From Galaxea fascicularis (Eukaryota > Cnidaria > Anthozoa > Scleractinia > Euphylliidae), in the NCBI GenBank assembly GCA_948470475.1, contig OX419338.1:31406882-31470881 (forward strand): a DNA stretch of 64,000 bases, read 5' to 3'. The first letter of the stretch is position 1; the number at the start of each line of letters is the position of its first letter. Below are positions 1 to 17,902 of this stretch, in pieces. The notes beneath the pieces were generated by a model. That model was not told the origin of the DNA. It searched no databases and saw nothing but the letters and a program-made list of their open reading frames with translations. Position numbers and translations under genes: made by a program.

Positions 1-837
1 TTTCCAACCTCCCTTTGCGACCAACCCATCTGCCGTAATATAAGCGGCCACTTTTCCACTTTTAGTCATGTCACTCCTCGTTTAGCGAGCTCCTCTCGTA
101 AGCGACCGCTGACTGTTCAGTATAAAAAAGGTTATTCGATTCTGTTTTCACCTCCTGAAAGCGTCGACGCTCTCCGATTTTTGCACTCCTGGCCAACACC
201 GCAGTTGAGAACTAAAAACAGATAGAATAGCTGACAGTTCGAATCCAGTTTCCAGTATTCACAACGAGTCAACAGTTGCAGCACCGTTACCAAACATGCA
301 GTACTTTACCAAACCATTCGTAAATTATTTTGGTTTCAGATATTTGCTTGAATTAAAATTTCAGTACTGAAATTCTCTTTTCTATCCACGACAAATATGA
401 CGATTTTCGTTTTATTGCTGATTCAGGCAAAGTGTGGTTGTCTTTTCGCCAGGACACAGAGGGAATCTCGGCTATAACAATATTGAAAACCCCCTTAAAC
501 TCTCCTAAACCACACAAATTCCAAGCGGTCGCTTACCGTAACGGGAAGGTTTGTCTGTATCTAATTACTCATGTAATTTTTTAAACAATTATCTTTGCGC
601 TGCGTAACTAGCCCCAATCCCCAGACGCACATCGGAAGGAAAAAAAGTCCTAAATCTTGGAGAAAAGGAAATGGAACTCCGAATATTTCATCAAATCGGG
701 AATACTTATGCCATCTTTCATAAACCGACAAATCCTTTTGCAGTTATTGTTTGCATAAATAAGCCACAAGCCATCTAGGAAAATAAAGACATTTATGCGT
801 TTGTGACGTCACCACTTCTCTAATCATGCAAATTTCA
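1..837. other. Upstream of calmodulin-like gene 1; no gene seen
   Basis: AT-rich DNA without a convincing coding exon. An ATG-only first exon for gene 1 would need an ATG followed directly by GT on the + strand. No such string exists between 1 and 1582, so that exon most likely lies before the window. Confidence 0.5.
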
Positions 838-1011
838 ATACGAGAAGTCGGAGTTTCAAAAAACACTTGCGCGCGTCGGCATAAAATTAAAAATACAAAG
901 GTTTTTGAATGCAAAATCGTGAAAGTATATTGCGTGACAAAAGAAGAAAATTATATGCTTCTTTTTATCCCGACGCGCGCACGTGTTTTTTGAAACTCCG
1001 ACTTCTCGTAT
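838..1011. repeat. Short inverted-repeat element (MITE-like), 174 bp
   Basis: The two ends are inverted copies of about 48 bp. The left end starts ATACGAGAAGTCGGAG and the right end finishes CTCCGACTTCTCGTAT; both contain the GCGCGCG-type core and the TTTTTTGAAACTCC block. A TA dinucleotide at each edge would fit a Tc1/mariner-type target site, but the edge is itself palindromic, so this is not decisive. No coding capacity. Confidence 0.75.
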
Positions 1012-1299
1012 ACTCCCAAGCCAAGCGCAACGGTTTATTTATTTATTTATTTTATTGAAATCAGTATTTATACATATACATTAAGCATAGCTAGTTTTCA
1101 TCTTGACAATCGTTACAAATGGCTCTGTTACTTTGAGATATATAAGTGTGCATCGTTTGAGTTTTCTTAAAAATCTTGAAAAACCTTTTTGATTGCCAAA
1201 CTTGGTCAAATAGCATATGTGCCTATCTCTGCACATAAAGCAGGGTTCCTTCGATATCACGGTTGGAAACGTGCTATGGAAACAACATGTATGCAGGAC

Positions 1300-1320
1300 G
1301 GCCATTTCCGAATTACCTCA

Positions 1321-1354
<34 letters not shown>

Positions 1355-1484
1355 CTTTCATATGCAAATCAATTTTCATTCATATGGAAATGAGTTTAAC
1401 TTGCGTGTGAATGAAAATTGATTTGCAATGAAAGGATAAGCACTTAGCCTCGCTTAGAGGCTTGCCGTAAATCAAAAATGGCCC
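1300..1484. repeat. Inverted-repeat element, GGCCATTTCCGA family, copy A
   Basis: The left end GGCCATTTCCGA and the right end ending AAAAATGGCCC form imperfect inverted repeats, with CAAAGCGAGTCT and GCTTATCCTTTCAT-like blocks in both arms. The same family occurs at 41796-41972, where the arms are far better preserved. It sits upstream of exon 2 of gene 1. Confidence 0.65.
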
Positions 1485-1582
1485 ATTGCTTGGTAACGTT
1501 CTTCTTCTTGCTGCCCTTGGATGTTTTACGGCGTTCATACATTTAAATGCACTGCGCATGTCTTTTTTTTCTTTTTTCTGAG

Positions 1583-4500
1583 GCTGACAAGTTCACAGAC
1601 GAAGAAAAAGCAGGTGAGACTTGTCTATTCACCATTTCTTCTCGTTTTCTAGCACACCTGTTATCTTTCAGTAGATTTGTTGTCAATCTAGATGACCATG
1701 TTAAAATTTCATTGACTCAACGCTTCCAACAATTGGCGCTGCAGATGCAAAAGCTTAGCCTCTATCAGGGGTATGGTGCATGAAGTCACGTGGCAAATTT
1801 CTACTGTGACTCCGTAACCATAAATACCCATTAAACTTTTACAGCGCAACGAACTCAACGGAGTCTTCCAAACATTAATCGGCACATCACTGGTCACGTT
1901 CACAACAAAGTCTGGTTTTGATAGGTCGTTAGCAAATCAAAACCGAGAGCATCTCCAGTGTTCGCGCCCCGGTTAAGTTCAGTCGTTGCGCAGTAAACCG
2001 GGCCGACAACAGCCAAAAAGAGGAAGTAAACCTGAATTTATAGTGACTCAGAGCAAGGATTCTTATTACCATATCATACCATGCCCCCAGTGGATGACCA
2101 AGTGGCCCCGTTCATGATGCATGCTCCGCATGCCACCGGGGCGGGGGCCTGGGACTGCGAGTTAGAATGGTCACGTGGCTTATGACCATATGACTGACAG
2201 TTTTGAGGTTGAAGGTGAAGTTGCGCTATTGAACGTCGAAATATTACAGCAACAAAATCTCTTTGCTCTGAGTCAATAGGGATTTAAAGTTAAAGAGAGG
2301 AGGTAGGTTTTTTGTTGTAATTTTCTTGTTGTATTTTAATATTATTTTGACCCACTCGACTTCACTCTCCTTGAATTCGGAACCAGTACATGTATTGAGA
2401 AATAAACTCAATTTTGTGGAATGTATAAGCTTACGCAACACGTCAATGAGTAGAAACCCTTACCTTTCACGAATTCAGTTTCATGAATTTCCATTTCTCA
2501 GATCTGGCTGGCACGAATGGACAGGGTAAAATTACGCAATTAAAATAATTGCATAAAAGTAAAAATAATTTAAAAGAAAGAGCATGCGCTGTCCTTTCTC
2601 GCAACCGGTCCTCACGGCTTCGCCGCCTGTTAGATCCAGGGCGCTGCAGAACAGGCTTCTCGCGGTCTGCTTTGAGTCGGAAGTTAATTACCTTCGTCGG
2701 TGTAAAACATCTTTCACCCTTTCCACGTAAACCACGTCCTTTTTTCAAACCAATAAAGGAGTTTCAAATAATCCCATTCTATTTACAGAGTACAGGGAAG
2801 CATTTAACTTGTTTGACAAAGATGGCGGCGGTACCGTATCGACGAAGGAACTCAAGCAAGTGTTTGAAGCATTGGGACAGCATCCCAGCGAAGAAGACGT
2901 CCGGGCAATGATATCTGAGGTCGACAAAGACGGTATGTATGGCTTTGTTCAGCATAAAACGGTTCTCGTTATTGAAACTGTTCAGCGATTGTTCCGAAGT
3001 GGTCAAGGTTCGACTTGCAAACATGTGGCCGATCAATTGTTGAAGAAAAGAAAACGGAAAGAAAAATTAACTTTCTTGTTCTGACTCAAGTTCTCCACAA
3101 AACCTTGAATTTGGTGATCATATTTTACATTGTTGATTTTAAGAGGATGGTATAGTACGGAGATCAAACAAAATGTATAAAACGCACGTGCACAACGCTT
3201 ATTATTATTATTTTTTTATCATTAATCATGTATTTCTCGTTGCCGTTTCCTCGTCGTTTCTTAAGTTCCTTACATGAAAAACGAAAAACGCGTGGAGTAA
3301 AACTGTAAAGCTGCATTAATACTCCGATTCTTTTTTTAGTATTTATTCAGTATATTTATCTTAAGTATGTTACAGTTTTAATTGATTGATTTATCTAGCT
3401 CGGTCAAACTAGCACTTTGTATGCTATACAATTACCGAGATTAACTAAAGGTTTTTGTGTTTGTTTGTTTGTTTGTTTATTCTTTTCTTTACTGTACAGG
3501 GAGTGGTGAGATTGACTTCGATGAGTTCCTGCAGTTAATGGCTGGCAAGCAATCTAACATGACGATGGAAGACGAATTGAGGGGGGCGTTTAATGTGTTT
3601 GATAAGGATGGCAGTGGTTATATATCTTCCGAAGAACTCAAACAGGTGATAACTTTAATTATTTTGTCATAATTCGACAATAGAAGACTCAGTGAAACTA
3701 AAAACAAGTTCAAGCATCGACTGAATTTGATCTCGGTTGTTCGAGCTCTGGTTTTAACTTAGGACCCGTTTCCTAAAGGTTGGCATCAAATCTGACAAAG
3801 TCAAAGGAGCTAAACGCTTTTAAAAATTGGTAATTCGAATGATATATAGTTTTCATACCGCTCTAATACCGCTAGAAGAAAAATTTCTCGAGATAAAAAT
3901 TCAAAGACGTTTGTGCCCTCTCGTCGTTTCTTCACAAATCATAACTACTAAAGACCACAAAGGACAAAACCTACACTAATTTTCAGACCACACTAATAGC
4001 TAAGAACCCGGAAAAACCCATTGGCGCCGCACTTTTATATTGCTTAGCTTATATAAAGAAGTGCCCCAGAACCGGTTGTATTGGAGTTGATTGTCTGTAA
4101 ATCGAAACTTGAGGCCCTATTAGGGGTTGTCGGGAAACGGGAAATTTTGGTTAAAAAGTTATAGGGATACGGTATATTTGTTGGAAAAATTAACGTGATA
4201 CTGGATATTTACAAAGAAATTCTTAAATATCGAACATCAAAATTGTCACTTTTTGAAAGAATAAAATGGTCTAAATCAGGTTCATTGATCAATTTTGAAG
4301 GCACAAAAAGTGACAAATATATTTGCCAATGCGAGTATCTGTATATTGCATCAAATATTACCAATACCTGCCAATATCGGAATTTCAAGATAGTTTGTCA
4401 TCATGTAGAACCCAAACATATTACCCGCAATGACGTCATCGTAGTGCCTTGCATTTTAGGGATACAAAGCACAGGAATTAACGGGATAGGGGATATTTGG

Positions 4501-7500
4501 GCCAGAAATTAATGGGATACGGGATACCCCCCCCTCCTAATGGGGCCTCTAATTTCCCCCACTGTTGTCAACCGGGAAGAACTGAATTCGGTGCTACAGC
4601 ATCCAGGTATAAGCTAAAGAGCGTGCGGTCCCAGTAGCCTTTGTGGGTACCAAGAGATAGGAATCTGGCGTTTTTTATTTTGCAAGAACGTGATATTAGG
4701 TGCGGTTTCACACATCACGGTAAATGGCATTTCCCATAGTAGATCATCCCGCGGTGCATCACACTCGGATTTTAGTTGGTGTCAAACGGAGCACCGTGAT
4801 TCGCTTTTGTACCTTGGGCATCAAAACACCATTGCAACCTACCACGTTAAATGTCATGGGCACTTTGTGTGATCTTTTTGACGTATCCATGGATATTTAC
4901 CATGGGAAAATTACCTCGGGAATGTCGGTCACACGCACTAAATTTGCGCTTTCTCGCGGTGAAAGGGTCATTTACCACGGTAAAAGTGCCCCGTGTAACC
5001 GCACGAATAACAGAGATTTAGAGCAACTTTATAATTCACGGCAAATGCGAACTGGAATGGTCACATGGTCACACCATGGTTTGCTCTCGTGTCTAGGAGT
5101 GAAAGTGAGAAGTTTCGCGTTTGCCGATCACATAAGAATTTTTATCCCGTGTTTTTGTGCCTATTTTCCAATAAATCATACAAAACAACTTGAGAAAAGT
5201 ATCACTTTTGATATCACAAAACATTAAGCGTGGTTTACGTTGTTCTTTGATAGAACAAGGGGCAACTTTGAGTTAAGTTCGACAACCTCAAAAACAAAGG
5301 TTGTTCTTGCCTGTTACATCAGTTTGGTAATTTTTCAATTTGCATAAAAGTTGGAAATAAAGCCAAATTGTTTCACTCGATCTTTGCAGAGACAAAGCGC
5401 TACAACAGAGTTACATGGCACCCTTTCGCTGATCGCCCGAATGTCGTTTTCGTTTTCGTCTCCTCTTGAACGGCAAACGGCGAACGAGAAGTCAACGTTT
5501 GCCGTTTACCGTAAACGTGGTTCTAAATCTCTCTATTGTGTCGAGCCCACGTAAAGTTCTCGTTTTGAGCGTTTGATAACGTTGGTAGCCCCCGTCGGAA
5601 TTACTGTTCATTACGCACCCACATAGCACACTACAGGCAAGAGGCGTGGCGTGGCACGTGCGTAGGCGTTAATTATCGGTGAGTGAAGTAAGGAAGCAAA
5701 GGAAAGTCAGTATGCGATCCAAGCTCGAAGCGTAGAGAGCCAAGGAAAAAAAAGGAAGCCGAGAGGCAAAGATTTCCTTGTTCTTTCCGGTGCTATCCCT
5801 CGATTCATACCGATCACGGAACAATAGAACAGCAGCGCGAGCGACTGGAACCGGCCGAGAGATCTTCGATCGAGGTGGCTCACCACAGTATTAATTAACG
5901 CTTTAAGCCCTTAGATCAGCACATATATTCTCCATACTGTTCTCCGGACATTTTCTGTAGTAATGATGGGGAGAATTTGTTAAACAATCAAGACCTTTGT
6001 TACTTGTTGACCTCTTCTTTTTTTCTCACAACCATTATGTTTGGTTGAGAAGTATTGCAATAAGGAGAAATTAAACATTGGTCACTCTTAGGAGTTAAAA
6101 GCCATTTTAACAGTGTATGCAGTTAATTAATGCAATGAGTATGACCCCTGCTACCGCGTGGCTGGAGTTTTTACCAATCGCGTGCCAGTTACTTGAAAAG
6201 TTTAATTTATATTTCTCCTGATAACTCGTGTTGTCTTCAGGTGTTGACGAACCTGGGTGAAACGATGACTGACGAGGAAATTGACGAAATGATGAAGGAG
6301 GCTGACCTTGATTCAGACGGGCAGGTCAGCTTTGACGGTAAGTCTTTGGGAAACGAAAAAAAAATACTTAATTGACCACTCCTCTAGAGGGGCTTTTCAG
6401 GGACAACGAAACAAATAATACAAATGAACACAACAGAGTTGAGAATCCCAACTGGCCGGAGGCAGACCAGATGGCTATTTACACTGAATAGTATTGTTGT
6501 AGGATTTGAACCAGGCACGAACCCAGAACAACACCAGCTAGTGCCCAGAGCCGGATTTGAACCCGGGCCACCGCATTGAAATCCAGCACCCTAAAACTAC
6601 TCTGCCATCCTGCCTCCGCACCATAGAACTAGTCTCGTGTCAATTAATAAATATCAAAATCCGTTGTGGTATTCTTCAGGTAAAAAGTGAATGACTGCAT
6701 GATAAAACTAACCACACCTAAGCCAAATACAGTGACAAATTAAATTTGTCGGGTGTGATTAGATTTGATTAGAGTGGCTGTCGCAAACGCGCATATTTTC
6801 CCGTGCTTTGCACCGGTTGCATGTAATTTCTGTGAATTCTGTTTCGGTCGATTCTGATTGGCTGAAGTCAGTTTGGTTTTGGTCTTACAACACTAAATTG
6901 AAAAGTGCTTTAATAGATCTGTTTAACCCTTTAATTTCCAAGATCTGATTAGCAATTCTCCCTTCAAGCTGCCATTATATTTCCTTGTAAATTACTCAAG
7001 AGAATTTGGTGTTAGTATTAAGATAACACCCTCCAGGCGATAAATTTGTCTATACTCATCACGTGTTTGCTTTATAATGTATTGAAATTTTGAGAAGAAA
7101 TTACATGTTAACCACTCCTCCCCTATGCACCACACCCATACTTTTGGAAAGAGAATTTTCCCGCCAACAATGTAACAAAATAGCTCTTGAGGGGTACGGA
7201 GGTAAGGCAGGAGGAATGACATTGAAAATTGCTCAGCCTAAACTTAAACTGTAACAGCAGCTTGAAACACTATAGCATAACTAACTAAACAGTCCATAGG
7301 ACTATCTTAAGAAGAGCTATCATATCATTTTAGTCATTTAACAGTATGAGCATAACGGAGGACAGGTGTTTTACCTTGACATTTACAGTCTACTCATTTG
7401 TGGGGTTCTGCTGATATAGAATGCAATAAGTCAACAGGTACATCGTGCGCACGGGGCTTTCGTCGAAAATACGCGAGGAGTAATAATGGAATTATCTGCA

Positions 7501-7705
7501 TTATTTTGAGTTAAGAAACATGAGGGTTATCGCCGTTTAATGTATATGTTCACAAAGCTGTCAGTTTGTTCTTGAGTCAAGCCGCACTTTTGAGAATGTT
7601 TTAGTTTTTCTTTTTTTATATAACAGTTCATGCGTCAATATCTAAAAATCTATGTGCATTTTTTTGTTCATTTCAGAGTTTGTTAAGATGATGAGCTGCA
7701 AGTGA
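1583..7705 (+). CDS. Calmodulin-like EF-hand protein, gene 1 (first exon missing)
   Basis: Divergent four-EF-hand calcium sensor. Exons by GT-AG junctions: 1583-1613, 2789-2932, 3500-3645, 6241-6337, 7677-7705 (TGA). With an ATG-only exon 1 the protein would be 149 residues, exactly calmodulin length. Loops read [36 protein letters not shown] and [12 protein letters not shown]. In EF-hand 1 the position-5 ligand, Asp in calmodulin, is Gly, so calcium binding there may be weakened. The linker ([12 protein letters not shown]) and the end (EFVKMMSCK) differ from genes 2-4. The lysine of [10 protein letters not shown] is replaced ([10 protein letters not shown]). An extra phase-0 intron after EELKQ splits what is one 243-nt exon in genes 2-4. 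Candidate poly(A) signals are ATTAAA at 7797 and AATAAA at 8137. It converges with gene 2. It could also be described as troponin C-like, but exon sizes of 31, 144 and 29 nt match calmodulin. An in-frame ATG at 1547 exists, but a polypyrimidine tract and AG acceptor lie between it and exon 2. Confidence 0.88.
4111..4549. repeat. Inverted-repeat element in intron 4 of gene 1
   Basis: Left end GAGGCCCTATTAGGGG and right end CCCCTCCTAATGGGGCCTC are inverted copies. The interior repeats GGGATACGGTATAT- and GGGATACGGGATACC-like words. No clear target duplication was seen. The 105-residue open frame inside it is unlike any family I know. Confidence 0.6.
4700..5005. repeat. Inverted-repeat element in intron 4 of gene 1
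   Basis: The left end TGCGGTTTCACACATCACGG and the right end, ending CCCCGTGTAACCGCA, are imperfect inverted repeats. Motifs of the type TTTACCACGGTAAA recur inside. The long open frame that crosses it (4724-5227) is a by-product and shows no protein family. Confidence 0.55.
6414..6617 (-). mobile_element. tRNA-derived SINE, copy 1
   Basis: Read on the minus strand it starts with a tRNA-like head: GGAGGCAGGATGGC, an A-box-like block, GCTGGATTTCAATGCGG, then a perfect B-box GGTTCAAATCC (complement of 6553-6563). A body shared with copies at 10938-11113 and 21600-21806 follows (CACTAGCTGGTGTTGTTCTG, CAGTTGGGATTCT). The head resembles a class II tRNA such as Ser or Leu, whose TGGCNGAGTGGTT block is partly preserved. 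It lies in intron 5 of gene 1. No acceptor-stem folding is claimed. Confidence 0.8.
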
Positions 7706-8142
7706 CCTAAGACGTGTGGCTTTGTCCCTCGTATAGACTCAGACTTAATTTGTTTTGTTCAGTTTTCGCTGGGTAATTGTTAAAAGAAGATTACACATTA
7801 AAATTCCCACCAAAGTGAGTGTACAACGGTTTCTAGCCTTGTCTAGACTGCTCTTTGTTGGCAAAAAAGACAGCGTCCGGAATTTCCCTTGCAACTAAAG
7901 TTCCACTGATTTTACTATAGGCGAGCAGATGCTCCCAAATATAGAGTTACCACTGTTGCAGAAGCACCTTCCTGCATTGATGTAGAGGTAGGGGTGGACT
8001 TGATCAGTACCCAATTTCGCTGGACTGGTTCTAGATCACACAACAATAGCACATAGTAGAGAACAGAGACGGTGTCGAGGCTTTGCGAAAAAAGAAGAGG
8101 TTCGTTAGAAAAGCCAAGGTCAAATTTTGTAGTCTCAATAAA
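7706..8142 (+). terminator. 3' flank of gene 1 with poly(A) signals
   Basis: Untranslated sequence after the TGA stop. ATTAAA at 7797-7802 and AATAAA at 8137-8142 are the nearest candidate polyadenylation signals on the + strand. Which is used cannot be told from sequence. Confidence 0.45.
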
Positions 8143-8681
8143 TAAGATAGACCGTAAACCTTTCTGCGAGTTAAAAAGTACATTGGGTTATACACAATAA
8201 AATGTCTTCACTGTAAAATGAGATAAAATGCTTAACATGTAATGAGAATAAAAAGACTTAGAATAAAAAGAATACAAATTGACCATGGAAAAAGAATCCT
8301 GGTTCTAACTGGCTCGCTGTGTTCATGGGCAAGCCCCATCTTCAGTTCGATCTACACTCAAGTCTAAGAGGCCATGGCTCGGAGTTGATTGCGATGGATT
8401 AACACGATTTTTAGCTCCCTTTGGTCGGCTGTCTCAGATCTACACCGGAGACCCTTGAGTGAAGTAAAGAGAAACTGTGCAACTCGGGATACCTAACTGC
8501 GGTGCGGCTTAAGGAATCCAAGAGGACGCTCAAACGTCAACATTTGATGAGGTATGTAGCAGTCTGTATCCTTGAAACCTTGATGGCTATTTACCGTCAG
8601 TATTCCTTGACTTCCTAAATAAAGGCCGGTCCTCTGAATATCAAGCTGTACCATCCTCGATGAATAACTGTAACAAGACCA
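8143..8681. other. Intergenic, nothing recognised
   Basis: Between the convergent genes 1 and 2. AT-rich, no long open frame, no clear repeat. Confidence 0.5.
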
Positions 8682-8857
8682 GGGACCCGTTTCCCGAAAG
8701 CCCCAAAAACTTTTCGGGCCCGAACAGCCATTTCTGAAACTACAATCTGCTTATTCAAAAAAGACGGTCTTTTACTACGATTTCAAGCTACGAAGGGCAA
8801 ATTTGGCGCCCGAATTACGCCCGAAAAGTTTCGGGAGTTTCGAGAAACGCGCGCCGG
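8682..8857. repeat. Inverted-repeat element, CCCGAAAAGTTTCGGG family, copy 1
   Basis: Left end GGGACCCGTTTCCCGAAAG and right end CCGAAAAGTTTCGGGAGTTT with CGAGAAACGCGCGCC are inverted relatives. Shared middle words are AGCCATTTC, TCTTTTACTA, GATTTCAAG and GGGCAAATTTG. The same element occurs at 45800-46000 and, interrupted, at 61307-61755. Confidence 0.7.
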
Positions 8858-9009
8858 GGGTCTGTTTCTCGGAATATCCCGTTACTTTACGGAGCCACAA
8901 AACTTAGAGCGCCGTTACTTGAGAGTATTCTGTTCAGCTCTATTTATGTGTAGGAATTAGAGGGTACGGAGAATTTGGTTTTCCACATTCGTTCATTCCG
9001 AAAACCATA

Positions 9010-9232
9010 TAGAGTACTAAAGAGATGACGTCATAAAAATGAAATTTCTGTAATTATGGGATTTGTCAGGATATTCTGAAAGAACAATATCCAAGAGGCC
9101 TACTTGCCAAAAATGAGCATTTGGGGGCAAATTGTCTATGAGATCGTAGCCCAGTTATGCTTACAAAATTCCATACAAACTCTTCTAAATGTTTTTTGGG
9201 TCGACCCAAAAAAACATTTAGTACTCTATTAC
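9010..9232. repeat. Possible inverted-repeat element
   Basis: TAGAGTACTAAA near 9010 is matched by TTTAGTACTCTA near 9221. The interior holds the palindrome TTGGGTCGACCCAA. The arms are short, so this is tentative. Confidence 0.35.
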
Positions 9233-9623
9233 CTCTACGGAAGTGAGGGGCTCAGCCGTAACGAAAACGGAATACTTTTGCACCGGGGGCGGGATAACCG
9301 CACGATTTCCCCGCCAACCTTTTTCAAAACAACGCTGCGCCTTCAGTAAACTACAGTAACACCTACCCCGTCCGGTAACTTTTAAGTTGCCACTCAGGGG
9401 CCAAAATTTTCAATATACTTTGTTTACGTCTCAAGATGATGGACGAGTCAGCAGTACACTACTTGCAATTTGAAAAATGCAAGTTGCAATTAAATTTAAA
9501 CGTACTGATCTGATAATGTTGCAAATAGTAGAGGCCCAATCGCGCGTGGAACGTGCGTGTACATTGAGTCAATTTTGACTCACGCTTATTTTACACCAGC
9601 GAGTTGAGGAAGTATCTTCGTAC

Positions 9624-9902
9624 AAGCTTGTTACTACGGTTATCAGTTGAGTTTGGATAAAATTTGAGAGAAGTTTGGCGCCCATATTTTGCCGTTGAAA
9701 CCACGTTGCTGTCAAGAACGCAAATAGTATCCATTGGCAACTTTTCGGGCTGTCATGTTAAGACTGATAACATCACAACCCGAAAAGTTGCCAATGGATA
9801 CTATTTGAGTTCCCCTTAACAACAACGTGCTTTCAACGGCAAAACTTGGGCGCCAAACTTCCCTCGGTCCAAACTCAACTGATAATCGTAGCAACTCGCT
9901 TT
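9624..9902. repeat. Long inverted repeat (hairpin), about 280 bp
   Basis: Each arm is about 115-120 bp. Matching blocks include TTATCAGTTGAGTTTGGA, TTTGCCGTTGAAA, AAATAGTATCCATTGGCAAC and CTTTTCGGG, mirrored as CCCGAAAAG, GTTGCCAATGGATACTATTT, TTTCAACGGCAAAA and TCCAAACTCAACTGATAA. The central spacer is about 30-40 bp. Non-coding; MITE-like. Confidence 0.8.
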
Positions 9903-9950
9903 TAAACATAGTGGGAAGCGTTGCAAAGTGCATGCTGGCGAGGAAGCAGC

Positions 9951-10070
9951 AAGGCTGTGCTCTAAGAAAAATAGTTGGACACCCACAATCTTTAAATCAG
10001 TCCTGGTCTCCCAAAGACAAAAGTAGGTCACCAGGGGCATAAACGGAGCGCCACTATAGAACAACCCTTG
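9951..10070. repeat. AAGGCTGTGCTCTAAGAA element, copy 1
   Basis: Begins AAGGCTGTGCTCTAAGAAAA and ends near GCGCCACTATAGAACAACCC, the weak inverse of its start. A sibling copy lies at 23292-23451. Confidence 0.5.
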
Positions 10071-10937
10071 AGCAGGTTTAAGAGAAGTCCAAAACGACAC
10101 CAGTTGTTCCCAGTAACGTGAGATATCGTGATGCTAGTTTTATTTGGTCCAGAAATATTGATACAGCCACCAACTAAACCGTTTTGTCTAATTACTACAA
10201 ATGCCTTACAAACATGACAGTAGATAGAACAGGATCATAGTACAAAAGAATAGAGAAAAATATGATCCCATATTCTTCCCAGCTAACACAAATAAAACCG
10301 AAGGGAGATTAATAATTAATAGAGAATAAATTATACAACTTGACATCAGAGCAGACACACAAGGTTCATAACAATTGGCTTATCTGTGATAGTCAGCCCC
10401 TACTTGCTACAAAGTACGTTTGGCTGATATTGAAGCCTTTCAACTGCTTCAATCTGCTGGTATGCCATAATGAATGTTTTGGCAATCAGCATGAAACATG
10501 GTAAATTGAAGCACACTCATCCGGGTGAGTGAAGTCCTGAGAACATTTGAAATGACAGTTACTGATGTCTCCAAAACCTACAGTAGGCAGAATTCATCAG
10601 ACTCGAGTGATAACGTTTGAAAATTTATCAAAATGTCAGTCTACGTTGTCTCGAACAGCCCTTCTAACAACCACATTTGCCTGGATAATCGGGCTTCACC
10701 AAGTTACGATTTGACAATAGTTGTTTGTTTACTGTAAACCGTCATAGATGCTCAGATGAGTTATCACTGATGGATTTCTAAACTTAACAGTTCACATTAA
10801 CCCTTATTAACACTCTAGAAGTGATCGGCTTCAAATTTCTCCTTGAAATACCAAGGCTTTATAAATAAATACATAAATAAATAAGCCCTTTGGCAGTTTA
10901 TTTAGCACAAAGGCTAGTGGGGTCGAGCAAACACATG
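10071..10937. other. Intergenic, nothing recognised
   Basis: AT-rich sequence between the inverted-repeat elements and SINE copy 2. No coding exon or clear repeat was seen. Confidence 0.4.
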
Positions 10938-11113
10938 AAACAAATAATTCAAATAAACAAAACATGATAAGAATCCCAACTGGCGGGAGGTAGACCAGTT
11001 GGCCACTTACAAGGATGACTGAGGAGTTGAACCAGACACTTACCAAGAACAACACCAGCTAGTGGTCAGAGCGGGACTTGAACCCGGGCCACCGCATTGA
11101 AATGCAGTGCCCT
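10938..11113 (-). mobile_element. tRNA-derived SINE, copy 2 (5' truncated)
   Basis: Same body as the copies at 6414 and 21600: CAGTTGGGATTCT, GCTGGTGTTGTTCT, then B-box CCGGGTTCAAGTCCC and CAATGCGGTGGCC on the minus strand. The tRNA-like head stops at about CTAGGGCACTGCATTTC, so the A-box end is lost. ATAA-rich sequence at 10860-10885 may belong to its tail. Confidence 0.75.
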
Positions 11114-11578
11114 AGAGAGGTCATGAGAATTAATTTGGTTGATCAGATTTTACCAAATTCTCCCCACTACTTCTATAGAAAATGTCCAGGGATTTAAACT
11201 TTGATATTAGGATTTAAAGGCTTAAACGGAAAAGCAAAGGGATAATCAAGATTGCTCGACCTGGTGAATGGCATAAATTTTAATAAATCGAAAAGGTTAA
11301 AATTTTAAATTGACTAAAGGTTTTTTTAAAAGGAATAAATTTGTCTTCAAATAACTTAAATCAACTTTAATATGACTAAAATATTAAGAAATAACTTAAT
11401 AATAAATTATATAACTCAACGCAATCGGTCAGACTAGTCTTATCTAGAAATATTTGAATAAAACTGTTTTTATACTTTAGCTAGTATTTGTCCCATGTAT
11501 TAAAACTGTGCAAACTGGTATAATTATCCTATCATGTTCTTTTGTGCAACCCTAAAAACTTCCTGAATAAGGAAAACT
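11114..11578 (-). terminator. 3' flank of gene 2
   Basis: Very AT-rich sequence downstream of the gene 2 stop. On the minus strand ATTAAA (plus TTTAAT) occurs at 11366-11371, about 210 bp after the stop, and is a possible polyadenylation signal. Confidence 0.4.
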
Positions 11579-17792
<6,214 letters not shown>

Positions 17793-17895
17793 CTTTGGGG
17801 ATATTTTTCACCTTGTCAAATGATTACGACGATGAATGATTTTTCGAAATTAGAAGACAGTAATTTCTAGGCGCCAGTGAATCATTGCGACTATC

Positions 17896-17902
17896 TGATT
17901 GG
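17896..17902 (-). promoter_or_regulatory. CCAAT box of gene 2
   Basis: Minus strand AGCCAATCA. The box is about 106 bp upstream of the ATG. Genes 3 and 4 have the same CCAATCA word at almost the same distance, which supports an NF-Y type site by inference. Confidence 0.5.

Noticed and set aside
1547..1582. In-frame ATG directly before exon 2 of gene 1 as start
   Set aside because: The intervening sequence is a pyrimidine tract ending in an AG acceptor. The exon is exactly 31 nt as in the other calmodulins, so an upstream ATG-only exon is more likely.
4724..5227. 167-codon + strand open frame
   Set aside because: Lies across an inverted-repeat element in an intron of gene 1 and has no recognisable domain.
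6553..6617. True tRNA gene
   Set aside because: The B-box is good, but the A-box, stems and anticodon arm do not hold together, and the same unit continues into a shared SINE body.
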